Positions 1 through 9,827 are shown, counted from the stretch's first letter. The stretch: 51,293 bases of DNA from Leptolyngbyaceae cyanobacterium CSU_1_3 (GCA_012034655.1 JAAUOZ010000011.1:1-51293), one strand, 5' to 3'. A program made the numbers and translations. The notes: generated by a model from the letters alone, not told the origin.

Positions 1-80
1 CCTCTCCCAGAGCGGGCGAGGGGAGAAAAATGGGTTCCTCTTCTCCCATTTTGGGAGCAGGGGTTAGGGGATGAGGGTCT
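1..80. repeat. GC-rich palindromic intergenic repeat (copy 1)
   Basis: Intergenic stretch with alternating CCTCTCCC and GGGGAGA-type blocks that can pair with each other, ending in a 'gggttaggggatgaggg' tail. The same vocabulary recurs at 6350-6470 and 7488-7585, always between genes, so this is a dispersed palindromic repeat family. No gene is visible in it. The rest of the left edge (81-276) contains a second, imperfect inverted repeat (about 148-198, arms of GTGGGGCAGG type against GATGCCCGTCCCAC) and nothing coding. Confidence 0.6.
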
Positions 81-276
81 TAAGTTTAATTCCACCTACC
101 TACTTAGTGCTCGATCGCGAGTATTTAGAAGCGTGGATTAAATAACCTGTGGGGCAGGTGTCTCATCCGTTTGGACAAGGCAAGATGCCCGTCCCACGCC
201 AAGCCTGTAGGGGGATGGGATTGCCGTGCCCTTGGGGTGGACACACAACCTACCTGGACTTAGATCGGGAATTGAT

Positions 277-978
277 TTAGATAGGGAGACGATCGATATC
301 CCGATTCTCCCCAATCACGACGATCGCAGTTCCTCTACGCAGGGGCGTGTCAGGATCGGGATTGATCACAAACTTGCCCTCTTGGCTGAAGGCCAGAACA
401 TTGAGACCATAATGAGCACGGAGTTTTAGTTGAGAAATCGTCTTACCGTCGAAACTTTCAGGCACAATGACTTCAACAATGCTATTGTCTGGGTCAAGCT
501 CAAAGCGTTCTAGAATGCCAGGTTTGGTCAGCGATCGGGCGAGATTTGCCCCTGCATCATGCTCCGGAAAAATCACATGGTCAGCCCCCACCTTTCTGAG
601 CAGCTTTTCGTGTATTTCTGAAGATGCTTTGGCCACAATGTGTGAAACGCCCCCTTCTTTGACGTTTAGCGTCGTGATGATGCTTTCTTGAATGTAGTTG
701 CCGATCGCCACAATCACGGTGCTTTGTTCAAAAATCCCGGCTTCTTGGAGGGCGGCGGGTTGAGTTGAGTCGATCTGTCGGGCGTGGGCAACGATGCGAT
801 CGCACAAGGCCTGATCGACCCTGCCTCGGTCTGCATCAACCGCCAAAACCTCGTAGCCCTTGCTATGTAAGGTAGAGCAGACTGCTCGACCAAAGCGCCC
901 TAGACCAATTACAGCAAATTGTTTGGTTTTGCGATCGGTTCGCAGGCTATGAAAAAAGTTGAGCGAAGATAAGTCCAC
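277..978 (-). CDS. ktrA: KtrA-type potassium channel regulatory subunit (TrkA-N/RCK)
   Basis: Cytoplasmic regulatory subunit that gates the KtrB potassium channel in response to bound nucleotide. The 233-aa product has a Rossmann RCK-N domain starting near residue 20, with the glycine motif GLGRFG and an acidic pair (AVDAD) at the end of the second strand. A C-terminal RCK-C domain follows, about residues 150-230 (VIVPESFDGKTI onwards). Length is that of single-RCK KtrA proteins, about half of tandem TrkA. It lies 99 bp downstream of ktrB on the same strand, so a ktrB-ktrA operon is likely. The gene is intact. Family assignment is firm; the precise effector (ATP/ADP or NAD) is inferred from the family. 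Confidence 0.92.
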   Translation of the reverse strand: MDLSSLNFFHSLRTDRKTKQFAVIGLGRFGRAVCSTLHSKGYEVLAVDADRGRVDQALCDRIVAHARQIDSTQPAALQEAGIFEQSTVIVAIGNYIQESIITTLNVKEGGVSHIVAKASSEIHEKLLRKVGADHVIFPEHDAGANLARSLTKPGILERFELDPDNSIVEVIVPESFDGKTISQLKLRAHYGLNVLAFSQEGKFVINPDPDTPLRRGTAIVVIGENRDIDRLPI

Positions 979-1077
979 AAATCTATTCCATTAATAGTTT
1001 GATTTAAGTTACTCAGTCTTATAAATTACTCGATTAATTGACCCAAGGAAACCGCTAGATGTTGCAGCCTTCTAGAG

Positions 1078-2412
1078 TTAGCCAACGAGCAAATTTTCTT
1101 CGGGATAATGCACAAAGCTGGGCTTTGGATCGCCCAAGATGGCGCTCATTAAAAGCAGAACGCCAACCCGCCCCATATACATGATCAAAATCAAGATTAA
1201 TTGACCTAAAACTGAAATATTTTGCGTTCCGATCGCCGACAGCCCAACGGTGGCAAAGGCAGAAACTACCTCAAATAAAATGCGAATCAGGTCTAACTGA
1301 GGGTCGGTCAGGGCAATGAGAATCGTCGCGCCAAGCACCGTCATCGTCGAACCCACTAGCACACCAACCGCCTTCAAGATGAGCGGAATTGGAATCTGTC
1401 GCTGGAAGGAAAGAACCTCTTCTTTTCCTTGCAAAACAGCTTTTGTGCAGTCAACCAAGACTCGAAAGGTCGTTGTTTTGATGCCGCCCCCCGTCCCGCC
1501 GGGGCTTGCACCCACAAACATTAGGGCGATCGTCACCAGCAAACCGGCCGTTGTCAGCTTAGCATTGTCGATCGTATTGAATCCTGCGGTGCGAGGAGTC
1601 ACCGCCTGAAACCAGGCCGCCCAAATTTTGTGACCCAATCCAAGCGGCCCTAGGGTTTGCGGATTGTTGAATTCTGTGATCAAGAAGGCCAACGTCCCAG
1701 TCGCGAGCAGAAACAGTGTGGTGCTCGTTGCAATTTTAAAGTTGAGTGAAAAAGTCGTTTTTTTGACCCGACGATAGAGACGATCGCGCAGCCAAAAATA
1801 CAGTTCCATAATCACTTGGTAGCCAATGCTACCAAAAATAATCAATCCTGTAATGACACCATTCATCAAAGGCGATTTAACGTAGGAGGTCAAACTGTCT
1901 GAGAATAGACCAAATCCAGCATTATTAAACGCATTCACGCTGTGAAAGATAGACAGCCAAAGACCATGATGGAAGCCAAAATCAGGCACAAAAATAATTA
2001 GTAATAGAAAAACTCCGGTGAGTTCAAATAACAGCGTCGTCGCAATAATCGATCGTACCAACATCGCCATCCCCGACAACCCTGGCATATCCAACGATTG
2101 CTGAATCGCGATCTTATCTCGCAGACCCAGTTTTTTCCCTACCAGCAAAAGCAGCACGGTGGTCGCAGTCATATAGCCCAAGCCACCCACTTGCACCAGC
2201 AGCACAATCACCAACTGCCCCCAGAACGTGTAATATTTGCCCACATCCACGACAGACAGCCCAGTGACACAAACTGCCGAGGTTGCGGTAAACCAAGCCG
2301 TCACCGGGTTGTTCCATGCCCCGCTTGTGAGAGAAAATGGCATCCATAGCAGCAATGCCCCCACGGTAATGACCGCAAAAAATCCTAAACAAATGGTGCG
2401 CGAGACAGTCAT
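1078..2412 (-). CDS. ktrB: KtrB-type potassium uptake protein (TrkH family)
   Basis: Membrane pore subunit of a Na+-dependent K+ uptake system; 444 aa, predominantly hydrophobic. The four pore-loop repeats of the TrkH/KtrB fold can be read in order: VCVTGLS near residue 47, FNNAGFG near 160, TPRTAGFN near 270 and FATVGLS near 390, each with the conserved filter glycine. A glycine-rich GGTGGGIKT stretch follows the third loop. The first transmembrane segment starts almost at the N-terminus, which supports the ATG at 2412. It is followed on the same strand by ktrA. Cyanobacterial Ktr systems usually also use KtrE, which is not present here. Role in osmotic adjustment is inferred from the family. 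Confidence 0.93.
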   Translation of the reverse strand: MTVSRTICLGFFAVITVGALLLWMPFSLTSGAWNNPVTAWFTATSAVCVTGLSVVDVGKYYTFWGQLVIVLLVQVGGLGYMTATTVLLLLVGKKLGLRDKIAIQQSLDMPGLSGMAMLVRSIIATTLLFELTGVFLLLIIFVPDFGFHHGLWLSIFHSVNAFNNAGFGLFSDSLTSYVKSPLMNGVITGLIIFGSIGYQVIMELYFWLRDRLYRRVKKTTFSLNFKIATSTTLFLLATGTLAFLITEFNNPQTLGPLGLGHKIWAAWFQAVTPRTAGFNTIDNAKLTTAGLLVTIALMFVGASPGGTGGGIKTTTFRVLVDCTKAVLQGKEEVLSFQRQIPIPLILKAVGVLVGSTMTVLGATILIALTDPQLDLIRILFEVVSAFATVGLSAIGTQNISVLGQLILILIMYMGRVGVLLLMSAILGDPKPSFVHYPEENLLVG

Positions 2413-2763
2413 GGGAAGAAGGAGAGTAAAATGTAACCTCCCTATTTTCGTGCGAGACTGCTCCTTCGGCTAACGATTAGCTCACAATATGTTGAAACAA
2501 CTCATAATCTTGATTTAGCAGCGCCGAAAAAGATTGGTCAGTCAATCAGAGGATTAGCCTGCTCGTCAAGCCTACGAAGCGGGGCGATCGCTGAATATTA
2601 TGTTTCGCATTTTGGCTCGATCGTGCAAGCCACCCAAAAATTAGAGCCGTCTCAGCCTCAGTTTGGATTTTGGATCGAAGCTAAAATCTAAAATTTCCTG
2701 GCAACTCGGCAAAGTTTCCTAGGCGGGGTATTAGTCTGTTCTTCAGTCGCTTGTGAGAGAGTC
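2413..2763. other. Intergenic region between divergent ktrB and the methyltransferase gene
   Basis: About 350 bp between two divergently transcribed genes, which must carry both promoters. I see no ORF, tRNA, clear terminator or recognisable operator in it. Confidence 0.5.
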
Positions 2764-3600
2764 ATGACCTCAACGCTTTACCAGCAAATTCAGCAGTTTT
2801 ACGATGCGTCTTCGGGTCTGTGGGAACAGATTTGGGGTGAGCACATGCACCACGGCTACTACGGAGTCGATGGGCGCGAGAAAAAAGACAGGCGACAGGC
2901 ACAGATTGATCTGATCGAAGCACTGTTGCAGTGGGCAAATGTCACTCAGGCAAGCAACATTTTGGATGTGGGCTGTGGAATCGGTGGCAGTTCGCTGTAT
3001 TTGGCGGAGAAATTTGGGGCAACGGCCACCGGGGTGACGCTGAGTCCGGTGCAGGCAAATCGAGCGATCGACCGGGCCCAAGCTGCCCAAATTGATGCAC
3101 ACTTCCAGGTCGCAGATGCGCTCAATATGCCGTTTGCTGACCATTCGTTTGATCTGGTTTGGTCTCTCGAAAGTGGCGAACACATGCCCGATAAGGCAAA
3201 GTTTTTGCAGGAATGCTATCGCGTCCTCAAGCCCGGTGGAACCTTCATTTTGGCAACTTGGTGTCATCGATCGACCCACCTCTACCCCCTGAGCACCGAC
3301 GAGCAAAAGCACCTTGAAGACATCTATCAGGTGTATTGCTTGCCCTATGTGATATCGCTACCAGAGTATGAAAAAATCGCCCGTGATGCCTCTTTTCGGA
3401 ATCTCCGCACGGCAGATTGGTCGATCGCCGTTGCCCCCTTTTGGGATGTTGTAATTGACTCAACGTTTAACCTAGAAGCGCTGATTGGGCTGCTGCGATC
3501 GGGCTGGACGACTATTCAAGCGGCGCTGTCGTTAGGGTTGATGAGTCGAGGGTACGATCGGGGACTGGTCAAATTTGGTCTGCTTTGTGGCAGCAAGTAA
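2764..3600 (+). CDS. Tocopherol-type (gamma-tocopherol) SAM methyltransferase
   Basis: Class I SAM-dependent methyltransferase of 278 aa, most like the cyanobacterial/plant gamma-tocopherol methyltransferase group, which methylates the chromanol ring in the last step of alpha-tocopherol synthesis. Motif I (LDVGCGIGG) sits near residue 61, a post-I ATGVTLS near 88, DALNMPFADHSFD near 116-128 and motif LKPGGTF near 156. The N-terminal YDASSGLWEQIWGEHMHHGYY signature is typical of this group. It is 135 bp upstream of homogentisate phytyltransferase (conservative start), an earlier step of the same pathway, which strengthens the call. Related MPBQ or other quinone methyltransferases share the fold, so the substrate is inferred. 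Confidence 0.82.
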   Translation: MTSTLYQQIQQFYDASSGLWEQIWGEHMHHGYYGVDGREKKDRRQAQIDLIEALLQWANVTQASNILDVGCGIGGSSLYLAEKFGATATGVTLSPVQANRAIDRAQAAQIDAHFQVADALNMPFADHSFDLVWSLESGEHMPDKAKFLQECYRVLKPGGTFILATWCHRSTHLYPLSTDEQKHLEDIYQVYCLPYVISLPEYEKIARDASFRNLRTADWSIAVAPFWDVVIDSTFNLEALIGLLRSGWTTIQAALSLGLMSRGYDRGLVKFGLLCGSK

Positions 3601-3735
3601 TTTATTTTGAAAATGGACGAAGGCTTTGGGCTTGAGGGATATCCTACAAAAAAGTCGAGCCTTTTGTGCTTAAGGTCAAAAGCCCAAAATCTATTCACTA
3701 TCTGTCAGAAAACGATTCACCAAATTGAGCATTGC

Positions 3736-4707
3736 ATGAGCCAAACTCCTCCCCAATTTTCTTCCAAGCCTTCTGCTAATTCTGCTTCCAAAAATCCGAT
3801 TAAAAGACATGCACCCTGGCTCTATGCTTTTTGGAAATTTTCTCGACCTCACACCATTGTGGGGACAACTTGTAGCGTCCTCGGTATCTATTTGATTGCC
3901 TTTTCTGAGAATGGGCAGTGGTCAATTGGCGATCGCAACATTGTGTTATCAATTCTGCTAACGCTGTTTACTTGTTTGTGCGGCAACATCTACATTGTGG
4001 GGTTAAATCAACTCGAAGATGTGGCGATCGATCGCATCAACAAGCCTCATTTACCCCTGGCATCGGGTGAATTTTCTCGCCAGCAAGGGGTGGCGATCGT
4101 AGCAGTCACAGGAATTTTAGCCATCCTTCTAGCAGGGTTTCAGAGTTCTTATTTGTTGGGGATGGTCGGGCTAAGTTTGGCGATCGGCACGGTCTATTCA
4201 TTGCCTCCAATTCGACTTAAACGATTTCCCTTTTGGGCATCTCTTTGTATCTTTGGAGTGCGAGGAGCGATCGTTAATTTAGGGCTTTTTCTACACTTCA
4301 ATCAAGGGTTGCCAATTCCCATTCAAGTGTGGATATTGACGCTGTTTATTATTGTGTTTACCTTCGCGATCGCCATCTTCAAAGACATTCCTGATATGGA
4401 GGGCGATCGTCAATATAATATCAGCACATTCACGTTGAGATTGGGTCAAAAAGCAGTTTTCAACCTGGCACGATCGGTGCTGACCGGCTGCTATTTAGGA
4501 ATGGTAGTTTTTTCAATATGGCTACCTGATGTGAATGCACCTTTTCTGGTGATTAGTCATTTGCTAGCATTGGGATCGTTGGGGCTGCGGAGTTACAAAA
4601 TTGACCTGCAAGATAGGTCTGAAGTGGCCAGATTCTACCAATTTATTTGGAAGCTTTTTTTCCTAGAATATTTGATCTTTCCAGCGGCCTGTCTGCTCAA
4701 TTTCTAG
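3736..4707 (+). CDS. Homogentisate phytyltransferase (tocopherol synthesis)
   Basis: UbiA-superfamily membrane prenyltransferase that condenses homogentisate with phytyl diphosphate, the committed step to tocopherol. Of 323 aa, the two Mg-diphosphate motifs are visible: NQLEDVAIDRINKP (NxxxDxxxD type) near residue 95 and KDIPDMEGDRQYN near 215, set among about eight hydrophobic segments. The frame is open upstream to 3607, but I chose the ATG at 3736 (MSQTPPQF): the extra 43 residues have no family character. The protein ends FLEYLIFPAACLLNF, and its TAG stop lies inside the CTAGTAGTCTGTC repeat at 4704, so the last residues may have been replaced by repeat insertion. It follows the tocopherol-type methyltransferase gene. 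Confidence 0.9.
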   Translation: MSQTPPQFSSKPSANSASKNPIKRHAPWLYAFWKFSRPHTIVGTTCSVLGIYLIAFSENGQWSIGDRNIVLSILLTLFTCLCGNIYIVGLNQLEDVAIDRINKPHLPLASGEFSRQQGVAIVAVTGILAILLAGFQSSYLLGMVGLSLAIGTVYSLPPIRLKRFPFWASLCIFGVRGAIVNLGLFLHFNQGLPIPIQVWILTLFIIVFTFAIAIFKDIPDMEGDRQYNISTFTLRLGQKAVFNLARSVLTGCYLGMVVFSIWLPDVNAPFLVISHLLALGSLGLRSYKIDLQDRSEVARFYQFIWKLFFLEYLIFPAACLLNF

Positions 4708-4804
4708 TAGTCTGTCAGACTTTAAATGGATGAATCGGGAATGGGGAAGCGGTTATTTTTCAGGGGTTTTCAACCTTTCAAAAAAATCTTGGCAGACCAC
4801 CAGG
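4704..4804 (+). mobile_element. MITE-like element, CTAG/TAGTCTGTC family (degenerate copy)
   Basis: The left end CTAGTAGTCTGTCAGAC and the following internal sequence to about 4760 match the element at 27098 almost base for base. The right end TTGGCAGACCACCAGG (4789-4804) is a degenerate inverted copy of the left. The first TAG (4705-4707) is the stop codon of the phytyltransferase gene. Confidence 0.6.
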
Positions 4805-4892
4805 TCGTCCTAATTCTTTAAGTTGATATCACGCGCAAATGAATTATGATATATCGCGCAGGATTTTGACGACCCCTTTATCAGTAAACGCC

Positions 4893-5972
4893 ATGGCACA
4901 ATATCGCATCACGCTTCTCCCTGGAGACGGCATCGGCCCCGAAATTATGGCAGTCGCCGTCCGAGTGCTGAAGGTCATTGGTGAGAAATTTGATCTAACC
5001 TTCAACTTTCAGGAAGCCCCGATCGGAGGGGCGGCGATCGATGCTACCGGAACGCCACTCCCCGATGAAACCCTGGAAATCTGCCGTAACAGTGATGCCG
5101 TTTTGCTAGCGGCGATCGGCGGCTATAAATGGGACACCCTCCCGCGTCACCTGCGCCCTGAGACGGGGTTGTTGGGCTTGCGATCGGGCTTGGGGCTATT
5201 CGCAAATCTTCGTCCTGCAACAATTTTGCCTCAGTTGATCGATGCCTCTACCCTCAAGCGAGAAGTGGTCGAAGGGGTAGACATCATGGTAGTTCGCGAA
5301 CTCACAGGCGGCCTATATTTCGGCGAACCCAGAGGAATTTTCACCACAGAAACCGGAGAAAAGCGTGGCGTTAACACCATGACCTACACCGAATCGGAAA
5401 TCGATCGCATTGGCAAAGTCGCCTTCGAGACCGCCCAAAAACGCAGCAAAAGACTCTGCTCGGTCGATAAATCTAATGTGCTAGAAGTCTCACAACTCTG
5501 GCGCGATCGCATCACACAACTGGCTAAAAACTATCCCGATGTCGAACTTTCTCACCTCTATGTAGACAACGCCGCTATGCAACTGCTGAGAAACCCCAAG
5601 CAGTTTGATACGATCGTCACGAGCAATCTGTTTGGCGATATTCTCTCAGACGCGGCAGCCATGCTCACAGGCAGCATTGGCATGTTGCCCTCGGCCAGCT
5701 TGGGGGCGACCAATCCCGGTGTCTACGAACCTGTGCATGGCTCTGCTCCTGACATTGCCGGGCAAGACAAAGCCAACCCACTAGCGCAAATTCTCAGTGC
5801 GGCGATGATGCTTCGCTATGGACTCAATCAATCGGCAGCAGCGGATCAGATCGAGCAGGCCGTTTTGAAGGTTTTGGATCAGGACTATCGCACCGGAGAT
5901 ATTATGTCTGACGGCAAAACTTTGATCGGCTGTCAGGCGATCGGAGAGGCCTTGATCGATGCATTGAAATAG
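4893..5972 (+). CDS. leuB: 3-isopropylmalate dehydrogenase
   Basis: NAD-dependent oxidative decarboxylation of 3-isopropylmalate, third step of leucine synthesis, cytoplasmic homodimer. The 359-aa product begins [12 protein letters not shown]. It carries the substrate-arginine segment [13 protein letters not shown], the [10 protein letters not shown] loop typical of LeuB, the metal-binding DILSDAAA segment and the [14 protein letters not shown] signature near the C-terminus. The frame is open back to 4839, but the ATG at 4893 gives the standard LeuB N-terminus; the 18 earlier codons look like leader sequence. It is 185 bp downstream of the phytyltransferase and separated from it by the MITE-like repeat, so it probably has its own promoter. 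Confidence 0.95.
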   Translation: MAQYRITLLPGDGIGPEIMAVAVRVLKVIGEKFDLTFNFQEAPIGGAAIDATGTPLPDETLEICRNSDAVLLAAIGGYKWDTLPRHLRPETGLLGLRSGLGLFANLRPATILPQLIDASTLKREVVEGVDIMVVRELTGGLYFGEPRGIFTTETGEKRGVNTMTYTESEIDRIGKVAFETAQKRSKRLCSVDKSNVLEVSQLWRDRITQLAKNYPDVELSHLYVDNAAMQLLRNPKQFDTIVTSNLFGDILSDAAAMLTGSIGMLPSASLGATNPGVYEPVHGSAPDIAGQDKANPLAQILSAAMMLRYGLNQSAAADQIEQAVLKVLDQDYRTGDIMSDGKTLIGCQAIGEALIDALK

Positions 5973-6063
5973 CAGATTTTTTATCGCTCAAGTCTCACAA
6001 ACTTTTCGTGCCAATTTGCATTTTTGCAATAGGATAAAGCGAACGTAACCAAGGGGTTTACAG

Positions 6064-6315
6064 GTGGTTAACACGATCGAAAGTGTAGGTGTCGGAGTGG
6101 AAGACGAAAGCTTTGAGGAATACATTGATACGAGTGTGGTGCGATCGGCGCGTCTAATTTATGAAACCTACTACGATGTGCATCCAGAATTAACAGAACC
6201 GCCACTCGGAGTTGCCATCAACCGTCTTACCCTGCGTGGAAAGCTAATCTTCAACGGCAGGCCCGTGTTGCTGCCACAAGAATGCTTTGTGCCATTTCAG
6301 AGAATGCGTGAATAG
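6064..6315 (+). CDS. Small conserved-looking hypothetical protein (83 aa)
   Basis: An 83-aa ORF starting with GTG at 6064, 91 bp after leuB. The N-terminal third is acidic (VGVEDESFEEYID), followed by a compact domain with aromatic and proline positions (LIYETYYDVHPELTEPP) and a basic end. There is no membrane segment or known motif. Composition and codon use (for example the embedded GCGATCGG) resemble the neighbours, so it is probably real. I do not recognise the family. Confidence 0.6.
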   Translation: MVNTIESVGVGVEDESFEEYIDTSVVRSARLIYETYYDVHPELTEPPLGVAINRLTLRGKLIFNGRPVLLPQECFVPFQRMRE

Positions 6316-6349
6316 GGATGAGGGATAAAGAGCTAGTTGACTGACAAAG

Positions 6350-6470
6350 CCTTGCCCCCTCATTCCCAACCCTTGTATCTTAAGGATATAGAGAGAACGG
6401 GAACCGGACTCCTGCTCCCTCTCCCAATCTGGGAGAGGGCTGGGGTGAGGGCAAGACCACCTTGCAGTGG
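6350..6470. repeat. GC-rich palindromic intergenic repeat (copy 2)
   Basis: Contains a perfect 10-bp stem, CCCTCTCCCA (6417-6426) against TGGGAGAGGG (6430-6439), inside a longer imperfect palindrome running from 'cttgccccctcattccc' to 'ggggtgagggcaag'. It is the same family as 1-80 and 7488-7585. It lies just upstream of the prepilin peptidase and overlaps the upstream extension of that reading frame, which argues against the longer start. Confidence 0.65.
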
Positions 6471-6547
6471 ACGGAATGATTGAATCCACATTCCTAAGTC
6501 TTGTTCCAGAGGTAACCCCTCACCCCTCATCCCTGCTTCAATCAATA

Positions 6548-7369
6548 ATGGATTTCTTACTTACGATTCCTGCGTTCGTTATTGTCTTTGCATTGGGCGC
6601 AGCGATCGGTAGCTTTTTGAATGTTGTGATCTATCGGCTTCCGGCGGGGTTGTCGTTGCTCTATCCGCCGTCGCGCTGTCCTCAGTGTCTGACACGCCTC
6701 AAGAAACGGGAAAATGTTCCTATTTTTGGGTGGCTTTGGCTCAGGGGGCGGTGTGGCCATTGCAAGAGCCAGATTTCGCCGCGCTACCCACTGGTTGAGG
6801 CGGCTACAGGAATTTTGTTTGTGTGGGTGTTTGGGGTGTTTGGAGGGTCGATCGTCACCCTTGGCTATTGGGTGTTGCTCAGTTGGCTGCTCGTTCTATC
6901 GCTGATTGATCTAGACACCATGACATTGCCCAATTCGTTGACGCAATCGGGTTTGATATTGGGTTTAGTATTCCAGTTTGCGATCGGGTTTACGAACACG
7001 TTGAGTCTATCGGGAGCAATCCATTTGCTGATCGCAGGTGTGTTGGGGGCAGTGTTGGGGATTTGGTTGCTAGATCTAATCTCATTCGTGGGTGCGATCG
7101 TGTTTCAACAACCCGCTATGGGGGCAGGAGATGCCAAACTCGCAGCGATGATGGGAGCCTGGCTCGGCTGGAAACTGCTGCTGATTGCAGGATTTTTGGC
7201 CTGTGCGGTAGGGGCATTAGTGGGCGGCGGCGCGATCGCATTGGGAGTGCTCGATCGTCGCCAACCGATGCCCTTTGGGCCTTTTCTGGCTCTAGGAGCC
7301 GTTCTGAGTCTTTTCTTTGGCGAAGCACTGCTCTCAGGCTATCTGCAATTCTTTTTTCCCACTCTTTAA
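6548..7369 (+). CDS. pilD: Type IV prepilin peptidase / N-methyltransferase (PilD, A24A)
   Basis: Inner-membrane aspartic protease that cleaves type IV prepilin leaders and methylates the new N-terminus. The 273-aa product has an N-terminal GSFLNVVIYRLP motif and a cytoplasmic zinc loop with two Cys pairs (CPQC near residue 40 and CGHC near 71). Two catalytic aspartates are visible, one in LIDLDTMTLPN near 125 and one in the GAGD motif near 195, within about seven transmembrane helices. The methylase domain is therefore present. The start at 6548 (MDFLLTIPAF) gives the usual short N-terminus; the longer start at 6467 falls in the repeat. There is no pilus operon next to it, as is usual for cyanobacteria, which have scattered pil genes. 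Confidence 0.92.
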   Translation: MDFLLTIPAFVIVFALGAAIGSFLNVVIYRLPAGLSLLYPPSRCPQCLTRLKKRENVPIFGWLWLRGRCGHCKSQISPRYPLVEAATGILFVWVFGVFGGSIVTLGYWVLLSWLLVLSLIDLDTMTLPNSLTQSGLILGLVFQFAIGFTNTLSLSGAIHLLIAGVLGAVLGIWLLDLISFVGAIVFQQPAMGAGDAKLAAMMGAWLGWKLLLIAGFLACAVGALVGGGAIALGVLDRRQPMPFGPFLALGAVLSLFFGEALLSGYLQFFFPTL

Positions 7370-7487
7370 CAACAGTTCGGACAGTTTTTGGCGGAGAGGC
7401 TGAAGTCCTTGATTTCTCATTAGCATGATCACCGCAGGGTGGTTTCGTTGTCATTGGAGAGAAAATCAGGGGCCCGTTGGAACCTGC

Positions 7488-7585
7488 TTCACCCTCATCC
7501 CCAACCTTCTCCCATCCAAAGAGAAGGGAGAAAACTGGCTTTCGGCTCCCCTCTCCCACGTCGGGCGAGAGGGGGTGAGGGGAAA
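7488..7585. repeat. GC-rich palindromic intergenic repeat (copy 3)
   Basis: Between pilD and the convergent PstS-like gene. It holds TTCTCCC/GAAGGGAGAA and CCCTCTCCC/GGGCGAGAGGG pairings and the common 'ccctcatccccaacc' and 'gggtgagggg' ends. The structure could act as a bidirectional transcription stop between the convergent genes; that is inference. Confidence 0.6.
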
Positions 7586-7696
7586 GTCTCTCACGACCCT
7601 AAAACCATCCCGACTGCTGTGCTCTTTACAGGGACTTTACAAGGGGTGCATTACTTGGCTGCAAGTCCCTTAAAGGGCGAGACTAGAACAAAAAAC

Positions 7697-9827
7697 TTAG
7701 CCCATTCTCTCCTGAGAAGGAACCCAAACCGGAGTTGAGCGCTCCAGCTTCAACCAGCGACCATCCGTAGCCAAGTAGCCAATCTCAGCCACATAGGTAC
7801 GATCGCTCGCTGCAATGGGCACATCACAACTCAGGGCAAAATCATCACAATCAAACTGCTCATAGGCTTCAGGTAAGGTGTCAGGATCTAATTCAGTCAC
7901 ATCGTAAAGCCGCAGCACCAGGTTCTCGCCCCCCTGACGCTGCACCTCAGCCTTCAGCGAACGGGGCAAATCCCAATAGGCGTAAGCCCATTGAGCATTG
8001 CGCGGCGAAAGTACCAATCGTCGATCGCTCTCGCCAGGCAGATTATCTAACTGCTCTTCATAGGGATCAAACTGACTCTCAACCTGCGTCTCAGGCGCGG
8101 GCACAACTGCCTCTGGCTGAGCTTGCCCATCCGAGCGACGGCGATTGCCGGAAAGGAATGACCAAGCGGCTCCCACGCCTCCAGCGAGGGCGGCTCCCCC
8201 AGCATTTGCGGTTTGGCTCAAAAAGTTGGGAGCAGCAGGAGTGGCAGGGCTGCCCCAACTGGCATCCTCCCCTTCGAGGCTCGGCTGCGTGGAATCGTGA
8301 TCGCTCGCCAAGAACGATCGGGCCGATTCTCCGGCCGCCACGGCGGCTCCCCCAGCGAGGGCGGTTCCACTAGACCCATCGAAGGTTGCCTGCCCAAATT
8401 GATCGAGTGAATTGGGATCAGCATTGGCGGCCAGATTAGGATTTTCGACTAGCCAATCCGAATTGTCTGCGATCGCATACGTGTCGGCATCGTTTCGCAA
8501 GGCTCCCCAATCGGCGGTTCCGGCTTCCCCGGCGGAGTAGGTGTCACCAGACGATCGCACCCCATCGCCCGCAAAACCTGCACCCGGCTGAAGCGGATCA
8601 AGCCCACCCGGAAAATCAACATTCGGATCGCGATATCCCTGAATCGCTGCGGGTCTTGAGTCGCGCCCTTTGCCCAACATCCAAAACAATGCCGTCAAAG
8701 ACCCCAACGGAAAGAGCCACCACAACCAGGAAGGCAGCCCCAAATCAAGACCCGACCATCCCTCATCAGCCGTTGCTGGCACTTGAGCAATCTGATTGTT
8801 AGTAGCGTTAGCAGAGGCAGATTTTTTGTTGGGTGCATTCAAAGAGGCAGCTTTTGCACCTTTGTCAGCAGGTTTAGCAACATTGCCAGCTTTAGGCGTG
8901 GTTTTTTCGGGAGCGATTTTTGCAGAAGCGGTTTTCGCAGCTTCCCCCGTCTGGGCGGCTGCCCCTTCAACCACCCCCGCTTGCTGAACGGCTTGCTGCC
9001 CCTTGGGTGCAGTAGCATACCCCAAAAATGCAGCCGCCGCAGGGTTAGCGGTTGCCCCTTTATAAACGTAGAATAGCGCCTGAGAGAAGGGATAACGGGG
9101 ATCAGTAGGAGCCGTGCCATGCATAGGGATAGCCCTAACCCCAGGCTGATTTTTTAGCTGATTGGCAGGCAGATAGCTGACCCCATTCTTGCCCAACGCC
9201 TGAATGACAGCCTTAGTATTGGCATTAGATAGCTGCTCGGCGGTTGCCCCTGTGCCAAATTTTCCTGTCTTGAAAGCTGAATAGCTGCGAAAGGACTGGC
9301 GCGTATCAGAATCGGGCTGGTCGATCAGGCGAATTGCCCCCCCCCGAACCGCCCACCTGCGACCAGTTTTTGATTTCGCCCCGAAAGATCTTAGCGAACT
9401 GGTTGATATCGAGTTCTTTGGCAAAAGGGTTGTTAGAGCCGACGACGATCGCAATCTTGTCGCGCCCCACCGGAACCGCAACCAGCCCCTTCGCTTTTTC
9501 GGCGGCCGTCAGTGGACGACCGATCGCCGCTAAATCGGCTCTGTCTTCGAGCACCGCCTGCAAAGCAGTCGCCGTGCCATTGGTTTCAACAGTCACCTGC
9601 GTTTCGGGAAACTGTTTCTCAAATCGCTGTCTGAGTCCCTGGTTAACGGTTCCCATGCTGCTAGAGCCATCAATTCGCACAGTTGTGCCCTTGGGAACAG
9701 AGGCAGGCAGCGTGAAAGCAGCCCCGATGGTCGAGGCGGCAGCAGATTTGACGGCAACCGTCAGCGGTTCGACGGTGACGATCGACGTAACTAACAAAGC
9801 AAGACCAAGCATTGAGGATTGTTTCAT
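7697..9827 (-). CDS. PstS-like binding domain - TM - DUF4912 fusion protein (one frameshift)
   Basis: About 709 aa when joined. Residues 1-30 form a signal peptide. Residues about 35-280 are a phosphate-type periplasmic binding domain (GSSSMGTV, DLAAIGRPLT, GRDKIAIVVGSNNP, FRGEIKNWSQVGG, then DTRQSF and YPFSQALFYVY). An Ala/Lys/Thr-rich linker follows, then one membrane helix (WLWWLFPLGSLTALFWML, near 364-383), a long acidic/Gly-rich region and a C-terminal DUF4912 domain (RLVLSPRNAQWAYAYWDLP). The frame breaks in a 9-base G run (9337-9345 as C on the plus strand); eight Gs would restore ...GGAIRLID. It is either an assembly error or a slippage tract. No pstCAB is nearby, so this looks like a sensor-like protein rather than a transporter component. 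Confidence 0.8.
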
